64,000 nt of DNA from Hyphomicrobium zavarzinii ATCC 27496 (GTDB lineage Bacteria; Pseudomonadota; Alphaproteobacteria; Rhizobiales; Hyphomicrobiaceae). Position numbers and translations under genes: made by a program. The DNA lies in assembly GCF_000383415.1 (NCBI RefSeq), contig NZ_KB911261.1, forward strand, positions 1 to 64,000, in the 5' to 3' direction. Of the stretch, positions 26,634-34,979 are shown in pieces (positions within the stretch are counted from its first letter, which is position 1; every line of letters begins with the position of its first letter). The notes under the pieces were generated by a model. The model did not search any database and was not told where the DNA came from. It saw nothing but the letters and a program-made list of their open reading frames with translations.

Positions 26634-29329
26634 CCTTCTTTTCTCCGAGGCTCGTCGGCAGGGATCGGGAGATGTACCACGATGCGCGTGCCCCTGTCGT
26701 TCGCAACCGGGCTTTCTGCGCGGATCGTGCCCCCCATGCCTTTCACGAGGCCAGCACAAATGGAGAGCCCTAGGCCCGTGCCCGGCGCACGCCCGTCGCT
26801 TCCCGCCACGCGATAGAACTTGTCGAACACCTTCGTCAGCGCATCCTGGGGAATGCCGATCCCCTCGTCCGTGACCCTGATCTCGACATGGCCGGGTGCG
26901 AAGTCGGCGGAGACGCGCGTGATCGATTGCGGCTCGCTGTATTTATTGGCGTTGTCGATCAGGTTGTAGAGAACCTGCTCCAGAAGCACAGCATCGCCGC
27001 GAATGAGCGGCAGGTTCTTCACGACCGTGACAGAGACCTTGCGGGCGGGCACCGCCTTGGCCGCACGGGCTACGGCGCCGTGGATGGCATCGCCGACATC
27101 GACCCAGTCGCGGCGAATGTCGAGCGCTCCGGCTTCGAGCTTCGTCATGTCGAGCAGGTTGCCGACGAACGCGGACAAGCGCGCGGCCTCCTCCTCGATG
27201 GTCGCCAGCAGATCCGCACGATCGCGCTTCGGCATCTGATCGCCGAGCTGGCGCAGGCTCGTCACCGAGCCGACGATGGAGGCCAGGGGGGTGCGCAGAT
27301 CGTGGGAGATCGACGACAGCAGCGCCGCCCGGAGGCGTTCGGACTCCGCCGCCGTCTCCGCCTTTGCAGCCTGCTCGACCAGGATCGTGCGCTCGATAGC
27401 GAGCGCCGACTGATCTATGAACGATTGCAGCACGTGCTCCGTCATGGAGGGCAGCGCCTCCTCCTCGCCGCCAGGGTCGATGCCGATAACGCCGACCGCA
27501 CCTTTGCTCGACATGAGTGGGCGGAACTGGAACTGCGCGGACGGGAGCGTTCCGGTCATCTTGCCGGCCGGCTCGCCACGCTCGTGGCTCCAGCGGGCCG
27601 CCGTCCAGTCGGAGGTCGAAAGCTGGTCCTCGGGCGGCCAGCCGCCGCGTATCTCGAGGCCCTGCTCTCCCTCGAGCAGGATGATGGAGCGCCCTTTGAT
27701 CACGGCCGAGGATTGCGCCGCGAGCAGCCACAGGATGTCATCGAGGCGTGCCGTGCCGGAGAGTTTTCTCGAAAAGTCGTAGAGCGCTTGGGTCGATTCC
27801 GCGCGCTCGCGGATCGAGGTCGCATATTCCCGAAGGCGACCCGCGAGCCCGCCGGTGACGCCCGCCACGATCAGGAAGATGAGGAGCGAGAACAGCTCAT
27901 AAGGTTCCGAGATCGTGAAAGTGTGACGCGGCTCGATGAAAAAGAAGTTGTAGGCCAGAAACGACAGTCCCGCCGCGCCCACGGCCGGCAGCACGCCGAG
28001 GCGCAGGGCGCAGAGCAGAACGGCGAACAGAAACACCATCGACAGGTTCGGCAGCGTCGTGATCTTTTCGAGGCCGAGCCCGATCGCAGTCGCAATAGAG
28101 ACCGCCGCCACGACGGAAGCAGTTGTAGACAGCGCGACGTGAGGCTTCGGCCATTTGATCCACGGCTCCCTCGGGGCTTCGCTCTCCTGGGCAAGCACGG
28201 TGATCGAAAGATCGCGCGCCCGGGAGACGAGCTGATCGGAGAGCGATCGCCCGAGCCATTCCCCGACCTGCCCGGCGCGCGAGCGGCCGATGACGATCTG
28301 CGTGATGTTGTTGCGGCGCGCGTACCCGAGGATCTCGTCGGCGACGTCCTTCGCGTTGAGACGCGCCGTGGTGGCGCCCAGCCGCTCGGCGAGGCGGAGC
28401 GCCTTCTCGACCCTGCGCTCCTCGCTTCTGGTGACCGAAGCGCGATCGAGGCGCTTCAGATTTACGGCAACCCAATCGGACTTGAGGGCGGCGGCCATGC
28501 GCGCGGCAGCCCGCACCACGGCTTCGGACCGCTCGTCACCGCCCACGCAGACCAGCAGGCGCTCCGCCGTCGGCCACGGGCCTTCGATGCCCTGGCGGCG
28601 AAGCTGCTTGATCATCTGCTCGTCGACGCGATCCGCGGTGCGGCGGAGCGCAAGCTCGCGGAGGGCCGTCAGATTGCTTGCTTTGAAGAACTGGTCCACC
28701 GCGCGGCGTGCGTTGTCCGGCAGATAGACCTTCCCCTCCTTCAGCCGCTTGATCAGCTCCTCGGGCGGCAGATCGACGACGACGATCTCGTCGGCCTTTT
28801 CGAGCACCTTGTCGGGAACCGTCTCGCGCACGGCGACGCCCGTGATCCGCTCGACGACGTCGGTCAAGCTTTCGAGATGCTGGATGTTGAGCGTGGTCCA
28901 GACGTCGATGCCCGCCTGCAGGATCTCCTCCACGTCCTGATAGCGCTTGGTGTGAAGAAGGCCGGGGGCATTGGTGTGGGCGAACTCGTCGACCAGAAGA
29001 AGATCGGGACGGCGGGCAAGCGCCGCGTCGACGTCGAACTCCATCAGCGTGCGCTTGCGATACGGCACCACGCGCCGCGCCAGAACCTCTAGCCCTTCGA
29101 GCTGGGCGGCGGTTTCCGCGCGGCCGTGGGTTTCCACGACGCCGACCACCACATCAACCCCTTCACCCTTGAGCGCGCGGCCGGCCGCGAGCATGGCGTA
29201 GGTCTTGCCCACGCCGGGCGCCATGCCGAGAAACACCTTGAGCTTGCCGCGGGATTCACTCCGGGCAAGCTCGAGAAGCTCTTTCGGCGACGGGCGGCGT
29301 TCGCCGGTTGCGCGCGTGTCGTTGCTCAT
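26630..29329 (-). CDS. kdpD: KdpD osmosensitive potassium sensor histidine kinase
   Basis: Full-length KdpD (899 residues). The N-terminal KdpD domain has the Walker A motif MAPGVGKTYAML and LLVDEFAHTNAPG. A universal-stress-protein-like domain follows (about residues 250-375), then four membrane helices (DUF4118 region, about 400-500), a GAF-like region, and the kinase core with SSISHDLRTPLASIV (His near 673), LYNLIDNANKYS, VTDEGIGIPQD and GTGLGLSICAGLV. It senses low potassium and phosphorylates KdpE. It lies 4 bp after kdpC and overlaps kdpE by ATGA, so the operon is tightly coupled. Confidence 0.97.
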   Translation of the reverse strand: MSNDTRATGERRPSPKELLELARSESRGKLKVFLGMAPGVGKTYAMLAAGRALKGEGVDVVVGVVETHGRAETAAQLEGLEVLARRVVPYRKRTLMEFDVDAALARRPDLLLVDEFAHTNAPGLLHTKRYQDVEEILQAGIDVWTTLNIQHLESLTDVVERITGVAVRETVPDKVLEKADEIVVVDLPPEELIKRLKEGKVYLPDNARRAVDQFFKASNLTALRELALRRTADRVDEQMIKQLRRQGIEGPWPTAERLLVCVGGDERSEAVVRAAARMAAALKSDWVAVNLKRLDRASVTRSEERRVEKALRLAERLGATTARLNAKDVADEILGYARRNNITQIVIGRSRAGQVGEWLGRSLSDQLVSRARDLSITVLAQESEAPREPWIKWPKPHVALSTTASVVAAVSIATAIGLGLEKITTLPNLSMVFLFAVLLCALRLGVLPAVGAAGLSFLAYNFFFIEPRHTFTISEPYELFSLLIFLIVAGVTGGLAGRLREYATSIRERAESTQALYDFSRKLSGTARLDDILWLLAAQSSAVIKGRSIILLEGEQGLEIRGGWPPEDQLSTSDWTAARWSHERGEPAGKMTGTLPSAQFQFRPLMSSKGAVGVIGIDPGGEEEALPSMTEHVLQSFIDQSALAIERTILVEQAAKAETAAESERLRAALLSSISHDLRTPLASIVGSVTSLRQLGDQMPKRDRADLLATIEEEAARLSAFVGNLLDMTKLEAGALDIRRDWVDVGDAIHGAVARAAKAVPARKVSVTVVKNLPLIRGDAVLLEQVLYNLIDNANKYSEPQSITRVSADFAPGHVEIRVTDEGIGIPQDALTKVFDKFYRVAGSDGRAPGTGLGLSICAGLVKGMGGTIRAESPVANDRGTRIVVHLPIPADEPRRKEG

Positions 29330-29332
29330 GCT

Positions 29333-29926
29333 CTATCCGGTTCCCGACGCCAGCGCGGCGTCAAGCGCAATATTCAGGAGAAGCACATTAACGCGCGGCT
29401 CGCCGACCACTCCGGCGAGGGGCTCCTCCGCGGCACCGGCCAGGATCTCCCGGATACGGGCGGGCGGCACGCCGCGGGCCTTGGCGACCCGCTCAACCTG
29501 GAGCGCCGCGTAGTCCGGGGAAATGTGGGGATCGAGGCCGCTCGCGGAGGCCGTGACGGCATCCGCCGGTACGCTTGCCCCGTTAGGGACGGCGAGAGCC
29601 GGAATTGCCGCCTCCACGCGCGCAACGAGCTTGGCCGACGTGGGGCCCAAGTTCGAGCCCGACGAAGCGCTGGCGTCGTATCCGTCGCTTCCAGCAGCCG
29701 AGGGGCGCCCATGGAAATAGCCGTCGCCCGTGAAGAGCTGGCCGACCAGCGACGAGCCGACCACGGCGCCGTCGCGGGTGAGCAGGCTGCCGTTCGCTTG
29801 CGCGGGAAGGAGAACCTGAGACAGGCCAGTGATGGCCAGCGGGTAGACGACGCCGGTCAGGACAGTCAAAGCCGCAACCATGACCAGGGCGGGGCGCAGG
29901 TGTGTAAACATGTGACGTCTCCTCAA
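29333..29926 (-). CDS. kdpC: KdpC, potassium-transporting ATPase subunit C
   Basis: Inner-membrane subunit (197 residues) that helps assemble the KdpFABC pump. It has one N-terminal membrane helix ([21 protein letters not shown]), then the periplasmic domain with [39 protein letters not shown] and [13 protein letters not shown], all KdpC hallmarks. The C-terminal motif [11 protein letters not shown] is also typical. Its start overlaps the kdpB stop (ATGA at 29923-29926). Confidence 0.97.
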   Translation of the reverse strand: MRRRHMFTHLRPALVMVAALTVLTGVVYPLAITGLSQVLLPAQANGSLLTRDGAVVGSSLVGQLFTGDGYFHGRPSAAGSDGYDASASSGSNLGPTSAKLVARVEAAIPALAVPNGASVPADAVTASASGLDPHISPDYAALQVERVAKARGVPPARIREILAGAAEEPLAGVVGEPRVNVLLLNIALDAALASGTG

Positions 29927-31977
29927 GCCAAGCCCAGCGCCGAGACGCCGAGATCGACGATCTTGATACCGATGAAGGGCGCGACGAGACCGCCGAGGCC
30001 GTAGATCAGAAGGTTGCGGCGGAGCAGTGCGGCGGCGCCCACCGCCCGATAGGGCACGCCTTTGAGGGCGAGCGGTATCAGGGCGACGATGATGAGTGCG
30101 TTGAAAATTACGGCCGACAGGATGGCGCTCTCGGGCGTCGCGAGTCCCATGACATTGAGGGTCCCGAGCTCGGGATAGGTCGCGACGAACAGCGCGGGAA
30201 TGATCGCAAAATACTTCGCGACATCGTTGGCGATCGAGAAGGTGGTGAGTGATCCTCGCGTCATCAACAGCTGCTTGCCGATCTCGGTGATCTCGATGAG
30301 CTTGGTGGGGTTGCTGTCCAGGTCCACCATGTTCCCGGCTTCACGTGCGGCCTGGGTTCCGCTCTGCATGGCCACGCCGACATCGGCCTGCGCGAGCGCG
30401 GGCGCATCGTTGGTGCCGTCACCGCACATGGCAATCAGACGGCCTTTCCCCTGCTCCGTGCGGATGTAGGCCAGCTTGTCCTGCGGTGTCGCTTCGGCCA
30501 GGAAATCGTCGACACCCGCCTCGGATGCAATGGCGGCGGCCGTCACGGGGTTGTCGCCCGTCACCATAACCGTCTTGATGCCCATGGCGCGCATGGCGGC
30601 AAAGCGCTCCTTGATGTCGGGCTTCACCACATCTTTGAGGTGGATGACGCCGAGTAAGCGATGCCCCTCGGAGACGGCGAGCGGCGTGCCGCCCGACTGA
30701 GCGATCTCATCCACCGCCTTGCGGAATGCGGGAGACGCGGATTCGATCAGCACGCCTGCGAAGGCGAGGATCGCATCCACCGCGCCCTTGCGGATCGAGC
30801 GTCCGCCGCAATCTATGCCCGAGATCCGCGTCTGGGCCGAGAACGGAATAGCTTTTGCGGAGGCTTCCTCATGGCTCGGCTCGGGCGCACTGTAATGCCC
30901 CCTGGCGAGTGCGACGATGGAGCGGCCTTCCGGTGTCTCGTCGGCCAAGGAGGCGAGGAATGCGGCCTCCGCCAGCTCGCGCTCCGAAACGCCGGGCACG
31001 GGGATGAACGCCGTCGCCAAGCGATTGCCGAAGGTGATGGTGCCGGTCTTGTCGATCAGCAAGGTGTCGACATCGCCCGCGGCCTCGACCGCGCGGCCGG
31101 ATGTTGCGACCACGTTGAAGCGGATCAGCCGATCCATGCCCGCGATGCCGATCGCGGACAGCAAGCCGCCGATCGTCGTCGGGATTAGCGTGACGAGAAG
31201 CGCCACCAGCACGGTCAGCGACAGCACGGTTCCGGAATATCCCGCAAGCCCCCACAGCGTGGCGACCGTGACAAGGAAGATCAGCGTCATGCCGGAGAGC
31301 AGGATGGAAAGAGCCAGCTCGTTGGGAGTCTTCTGACGCTCGGCGCCTTCGACAAGCGCGATCATGCGATCAAGGAAGGACGATCCGGACGTCGCGGTGA
31401 CGCGTACCTTGATCCAATCCGAGAGAACGACCGTGCCGCCGGTCACGGCCGAGCGATCGCCGCCCGACTCGCGGATCACGGGGGCGGACTCACCGGTAAT
31501 TGCGGATTCGTTCACCGACGCGATGCCTTCGATCACCTCGCCATCGGCGGGGATCGTGTCTCCCGCCTCGACCAGCACGACATCGCCCACCTCCACGTCG
31601 AGCGCGGGTTTCGGCTCCCACAGCTCGTCCTCCGGATCGTCCGGATGGAGGAGAACCTTCGCCGTCGTATCGCTGCGCGAGCGGCGGAGCGCATCGGCCT
31701 GCGCCTTGCCGCGCCCCTCCGCAACGGCCTCTGCGAAGTTCGCGAACAGGACGGTGAACCACAGCCACGCGGCGATCTGGCCGGTGAAGGCGACGCCGCC
31801 CTCTCCGGTTGCGAGGTCACGCACGAAGATCGTGGTCGCGAGGGCTGCCACCACGCCGGTCACGAACATCACAGGGTTCCGAACCAGCTTCTGCGGTGCG
31901 AGCTTCTTGACCGCGCCGAAGGCGGCCTCCTCGAGGATAGCCCGATCAAACAGGGCAATTGACGATGTCTTGCTCAT
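29923..31977 (-). CDS. kdpB: KdpB, potassium-transporting P-type ATPase
   Basis: Catalytic subunit (684 residues) of the high-affinity potassium pump. The phosphorylation motif [10 protein letters not shown] is near residue 307. The TGES actuator loop ([11 protein letters not shown]), the nucleotide-binding region and the hinge [18 protein letters not shown] are all intact. The membrane helices are in the usual places, including [13 protein letters not shown]. It lies 13 bp after kdpA and overlaps kdpC. Nothing looks damaged. Confidence 0.98.
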   Translation of the reverse strand: MSKTSSIALFDRAILEEAAFGAVKKLAPQKLVRNPVMFVTGVVAALATTIFVRDLATGEGGVAFTGQIAAWLWFTVLFANFAEAVAEGRGKAQADALRRSRSDTTAKVLLHPDDPEDELWEPKPALDVEVGDVVLVEAGDTIPADGEVIEGIASVNESAITGESAPVIRESGGDRSAVTGGTVVLSDWIKVRVTATSGSSFLDRMIALVEGAERQKTPNELALSILLSGMTLIFLVTVATLWGLAGYSGTVLSLTVLVALLVTLIPTTIGGLLSAIGIAGMDRLIRFNVVATSGRAVEAAGDVDTLLIDKTGTITFGNRLATAFIPVPGVSERELAEAAFLASLADETPEGRSIVALARGHYSAPEPSHEEASAKAIPFSAQTRISGIDCGGRSIRKGAVDAILAFAGVLIESASPAFRKAVDEIAQSGGTPLAVSEGHRLLGVIHLKDVVKPDIKERFAAMRAMGIKTVMVTGDNPVTAAAIASEAGVDDFLAEATPQDKLAYIRTEQGKGRLIAMCGDGTNDAPALAQADVGVAMQSGTQAAREAGNMVDLDSNPTKLIEITEIGKQLLMTRGSLTTFSIANDVAKYFAIIPALFVATYPELGTLNVMGLATPESAILSAVIFNALIIVALIPLALKGVPYRAVGAAALLRRNLLIYGLGGLVAPFIGIKIVDLGVSALGLA

Positions 31978-31990
31978 GAGACGCCCTCCT

Positions 31991-33700
31991 TCAGAACGTC
32001 TTGCCGGATTGCATCAGGAAATGCTCGACGACTGGCCCCAGCGCGAGCGAGGGGAAATACTGCAATCCGCCGAGGATCAGGATTACGCCCACCAGAAGAC
32101 CGACGAAGAGGCCGCCGTGGGTCGGGAACGTGCCGGCGGACGGCGCGATCTTGCGCTTGGCGGCCAGAGATCCCGCAATCGCCATCACCGGGACGACGTA
32201 GGCGAAGCGTCCGAGCAGCATGGCGAGGCCAAGCGTGGTATTGTACCAGGGCGTATTGGCGTTGAGGCCTGCGAAGGCCGAGCCGTTGTTGCCCGCGGCC
32301 GAGCTGTAGGCATAGAGAATCTCCGACAGGCCATGCGGGCCCGCGTTCGCGAGGCTCTCGAGGGCGCTCGGCATCACGGCGGAGGCCGCCGCAAAGCCGA
32401 GGATCGCGAACGGCAGGATCAGCAGTGCCAGGATCGCGAGCTTCATCTCGCGTGCCTCGATCTTCTTGCCGAGATATTCCGGCGTGCGGCCGACCATGAG
32501 GCCCGCGACAAAAACGGCGAGGATCGCCATTACGATCATGCCGTAGAGGCCGGAGCCGACGCCGCCGGGCAGGATCTCGCCAAGCTGCATCAAGAACATC
32601 GGGGCGAGGCCGCCCAGCGGCGTCAACGAGTCGTGCATGGCGTTGACGGCGCCGCAGGACAGGCCGGTGGTGGCTGCGATGTAAAGGGCGGTGAGGGCCT
32701 GGCCGAAGCGTATTTCCTTGCCTTCCAGATTGCCGGCGGACGCATCGATCCCGAGCTTGGCGAGGATGGGGTTGCCTGCGGCCTCCGCCCCGTAGACCAA
32801 GGCTACGGCTGCGACCAGCAGAATACCCATCGCGGCGAGCAGCGCGTGCCCCTGGCGCGCATCCCCAACCATGCGGCCGAAGGCGAACGTCATGGCGGCC
32901 GAGACGACGAGCATGCTCCAGATCGAGAGCATGTTCGACCAAGCGTTGGGGTTCTCGAAGGGATGAGCCGCGTTGGCGTTGAAGAAGCCGCCGCCATTGG
33001 TGCCGAGCTGCTTGATGGCCTCCTGGCTGGCGACCGGCCCCAATGAAAGTGTCTGCTTGGCGCCTTCCAGTGTCGTCACGCCGGTGCTCGCGAGAAGCGT
33101 CTGCGGCACGCCGGACATCACATAGGCGAGCGCCACGACGATCGAGAGCGGCAGCAGGACATAGAGCGTCGCGCGCGTCATATCGACCCAGAAGTTGCCG
33201 ATGGTCGCGCTTCCGCTGCGGGCAAAGGCGCGGGTCACGGCCGCGGCGAGCGCGATGCCGGTCGCCGCGGAGACGAAGTTCTGTACGGTGAGACCGGCCA
33301 TCTGCACGATGTGCGCCATGGTCGTCTCGCCAGCGTAGGACTGCCAGTTGGTGTTGGTGACGAAGCTCAAGGCGGTGTTGAAGGCGAGGTCGGGGGGGAC
33401 GCCTGCGAAGCCTTGTGGATTGAGAGGCAGGCTCGCCTGCAAGCGCATCAACACATAGAGGACCAGGAAGCCGGCCGCGCTGAAGGCCAGCATGGCCAGC
33501 GTATAGGCCAGCCAGCCCTGCTCCTTCCCGGCATCGATGCCAGCTGCAGAATAGAGCCGCCGTTCGAGCGGGCGGAGCACGGGCGCCAGCAGGGTTCTCT
33601 CACCCTGAAGAACCCGGGCCATGTAGAGGCCGAGCGGCCGTGCCGCGATGAGAACAGCGCCGAGCACCAGCGCTATCTCGAGCCAACCATCGAGTGTCAT
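31991..33700 (-). CDS. kdpA: KdpA, potassium-transporting ATPase subunit A
   Basis: Potassium-binding and translocating subunit (569 residues; family about 555-570) with some ten membrane helices. Selectivity-filter-like segments are seen in [32 protein letters not shown] (near residue 235) and [16 protein letters not shown]. The N-terminus [14 protein letters not shown] matches the rhizobial form. kdpF ends 18 bp upstream. Confidence 0.97.
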   Translation of the reverse strand: MTLDGWLEIALVLGAVLIAARPLGLYMARVLQGERTLLAPVLRPLERRLYSAAGIDAGKEQGWLAYTLAMLAFSAAGFLVLYVLMRLQASLPLNPQGFAGVPPDLAFNTALSFVTNTNWQSYAGETTMAHIVQMAGLTVQNFVSAATGIALAAAVTRAFARSGSATIGNFWVDMTRATLYVLLPLSIVVALAYVMSGVPQTLLASTGVTTLEGAKQTLSLGPVASQEAIKQLGTNGGGFFNANAAHPFENPNAWSNMLSIWSMLVVSAAMTFAFGRMVGDARQGHALLAAMGILLVAAVALVYGAEAAGNPILAKLGIDASAGNLEGKEIRFGQALTALYIAATTGLSCGAVNAMHDSLTPLGGLAPMFLMQLGEILPGGVGSGLYGMIVMAILAVFVAGLMVGRTPEYLGKKIEAREMKLAILALLILPFAILGFAAASAVMPSALESLANAGPHGLSEILYAYSSAAGNNGSAFAGLNANTPWYNTTLGLAMLLGRFAYVVPVMAIAGSLAAKRKIAPSAGTFPTHGGLFVGLLVGVILILGGLQYFPSLALGPVVEHFLMQSGKTF

Positions 33701-33718
33701 GTCATCATTCTCCCGAGC

Positions 33719-33805
33719 CTAGAACTTCTCGGGGCGGAGAAGCGTGTAGACGAGATAGGCGGCAAGGCCGATGGCGACGGCCAGTCCGATAAGTGGATCG
33801 CTCAT
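33719..33805 (-). CDS. kdpF: KdpF, small potassium-pump subunit
   Basis: A 28-residue single-helix protein (MSDPLIGLAVAIGLAAYL, then VYTLLRPEKF). The sequence ends in the LxxPE(K/R)F motif that identifies KdpF. KdpF stabilises the KdpABC complex. It sits just before kdpA. Confidence 0.92.
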   Translation of the reverse strand: MSDPLIGLAVAIGLAAYLVYTLLRPEKF

Positions 33806-33812
33806 GGCAGCC

Positions 33813-33896
33813 TCACAGGCGGTCGCAGAGGACGGCATAGGCGCCGATCAGCGCGAAGCCGCCCAGGCCGAGGGCAAGAAACAGAAGATCGAGCAT
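33813..33896 (-). CDS. 27-residue membrane peptide heading the kdp operon
   Basis: A tiny frame (MLDLLFLALGLGGFALIG, then AYAVLCDRL) with a single hydrophobic helix. It is preceded by a strong GGAGGAG 5 nt before the ATG and stops 7 bp before kdpF. Similar peptides precede kdpF in other alphaproteobacteria, as far as I recall. It may be an extra Kdp subunit or a leader peptide that sets translation of the operon. The good ribosome site and the membrane-helix composition support a real gene. Confidence 0.75.
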   Translation of the reverse strand: MLDLLFLALGLGGFALIGAYAVLCDRL

Positions 33897-34905
33897 GGGG
33901 CTCCTCCGGAGTTGTTCGGAAGGAACATCGGGGGCTCTGCATCAATTCTCGATCCGGAATTTTGGTTGCGCGTATAAAGACGATGTAAAGACGGTCCGGC
34001 CGCGCAGCTCCGGGAGGAAAATTCGTGGCGGAACCGGCACTTGCACCACAACGGCGGGCCTGCAGACTTTTGGAGCCAAACGCATTTTTTCGAAGTTCGA
34101 GCCCTTTCTCTCCCGTTGGGCGCTCACGCCCGATGGCGATCCGATCGTCACGCGCGGCGCCCGCCTTCTGCCGGTACGTCATCTGGGCGAGGCCGCCATG
34201 CTCAAGATCGCCCTCGATCACGACGAGGAGGTGGGCGGCCTCGTGATGGCGTGGTGGGATGGCCAGGGCGCTGCCCGCGTGCTCGCGCTCGAGGGCAATG
34301 CCATCCTGCTCGAACGGGCCGAGGGGACCCGCTCGCTCTCCGACTACGCGCGCGACGGGCGCGACGATGAGGCAACGCGCATTCTCTGCGATGCCATCGG
34401 ACGGCTCCACGCGCCGCGTGCCGCGCCACCGCCCGGTCTCGTTCCGTTGCCCGTCTGGTTCAATGCGCTTGAGCCCGCATCACAGGCGCACGGAGGCATC
34501 CTGAAGCAGTCTGCCGAGGTCGCGTGCCTGCTGCTTGCCGATCCCCGGGACGGCGTGGTGCTGCACGGCGACATCCACCACGACAATGTGCTGGACTTCG
34601 GGAAGCGCGGATGGCTTGCCATCGATCCCAAACGGATCCACGGCGAGCGCGGCTTCGACTACGCCAACCTTTTCTGCAACCCGGATGTGGAAAGCCCGGT
34701 GCATCGGGTGGCTGTTCTGCCGGATCGCTTCGCAAGCCGTCTTGCAATCGTGTGCCAGCAGGCGGGGCTGGATCGGCGCCGGCTCCTGCAGTGGATCGTG
34801 GCGTGGGCGGGCCTCTCGGCCGCCTGGTACATCGAGGACGGCGAGACCCCAGCGGTCGATTTCGAGATCGCGCGCCTTGCGCTCGCAGAGCTGGATCTCG
34901 GATGA
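33895..34905 (+). CDS. Aminoglycoside/streptomycin phosphotransferase-like small-molecule kinase
   Basis: Protein-kinase-like (APH) enzyme. The clearly conserved part runs from FLSRWALTPDGDPIVTRGAR to the end, with the Brenner motif VLHGDIHHDNVLDFG (catalytic Asp) and the metal-binding LAIDPKRIHGERGFDYANLF. This arrangement matches the APH(6)/hydroxyurea-kinase group; the true substrate may be a metabolite rather than an antibiotic. Its start is uncertain. The ATG at 33895 would make about 60 poor N-terminal residues lying over the divergent kdp leader peptide and the KdpE-like site. A rare start near 34063 (CTG) would fit the family better. No ATG, GTG or TTG lies in frame between 33895 and 34198. 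Confidence 0.75.
   Translation: MGLLRSCSEGTSGALHQFSIRNFGCAYKDDVKTVRPRSSGRKIRGGTGTCTTTAGLQTFGAKRIFSKFEPFLSRWALTPDGDPIVTRGARLLPVRHLGEAAMLKIALDHDEEVGGLVMAWWDGQGAARVLALEGNAILLERAEGTRSLSDYARDGRDDEATRILCDAIGRLHAPRAAPPPGLVPLPVWFNALEPASQAHGGILKQSAEVACLLLADPRDGVVLHGDIHHDNVLDFGKRGWLAIDPKRIHGERGFDYANLFCNPDVESPVHRVAVLPDRFASRLAIVCQQAGLDRRRLLQWIVAWAGLSAAWYIEDGETPAVDFEIARLALAELDLG
33973..33989 (-). promoter_or_regulatory. Candidate KdpE operator (TTTACA-N5-TTTATA)
   Basis: On the minus strand the sequence reads TTTACA TCGTC TTTATA, two six-base direct half-sites spaced by five bases. It is centred about 85 bp upstream of the first kdp start. The E. coli KdpE site pairs TTTATA with TTTACA at the same 5-bp spacing, in the opposite order. 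The position agrees with an activator site upstream of a kdp promoter. Confidence 0.55.
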
Positions 34906-34923
34906 GCTTCCCGTGAACACGAC

Positions 34924-34957
34924 ATCGCCCCCGGAGGCTTCCGCGTCCGAGGGCGAT
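34924..34957. terminator. Possible bidirectional terminator hairpin
   Basis: An inverted repeat ATCGCCC/GGGCGAT with a 20-base, itself partly pairable, loop lies between the convergent kinase and chemoreceptor genes. There is no T run, so termination would be weak or factor-assisted. Confidence 0.35.
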
Positions 34958-34979
34958 CTTGCCTTGACGAGCCGCGAAA

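Noticed and set aside
26888-29092. 734-codon plus-strand frame opposite kdpD
   Set aside because: Antisense shadow of kdpD, whose domains are all present; the translation is Arg/Gly-rich and featureless.
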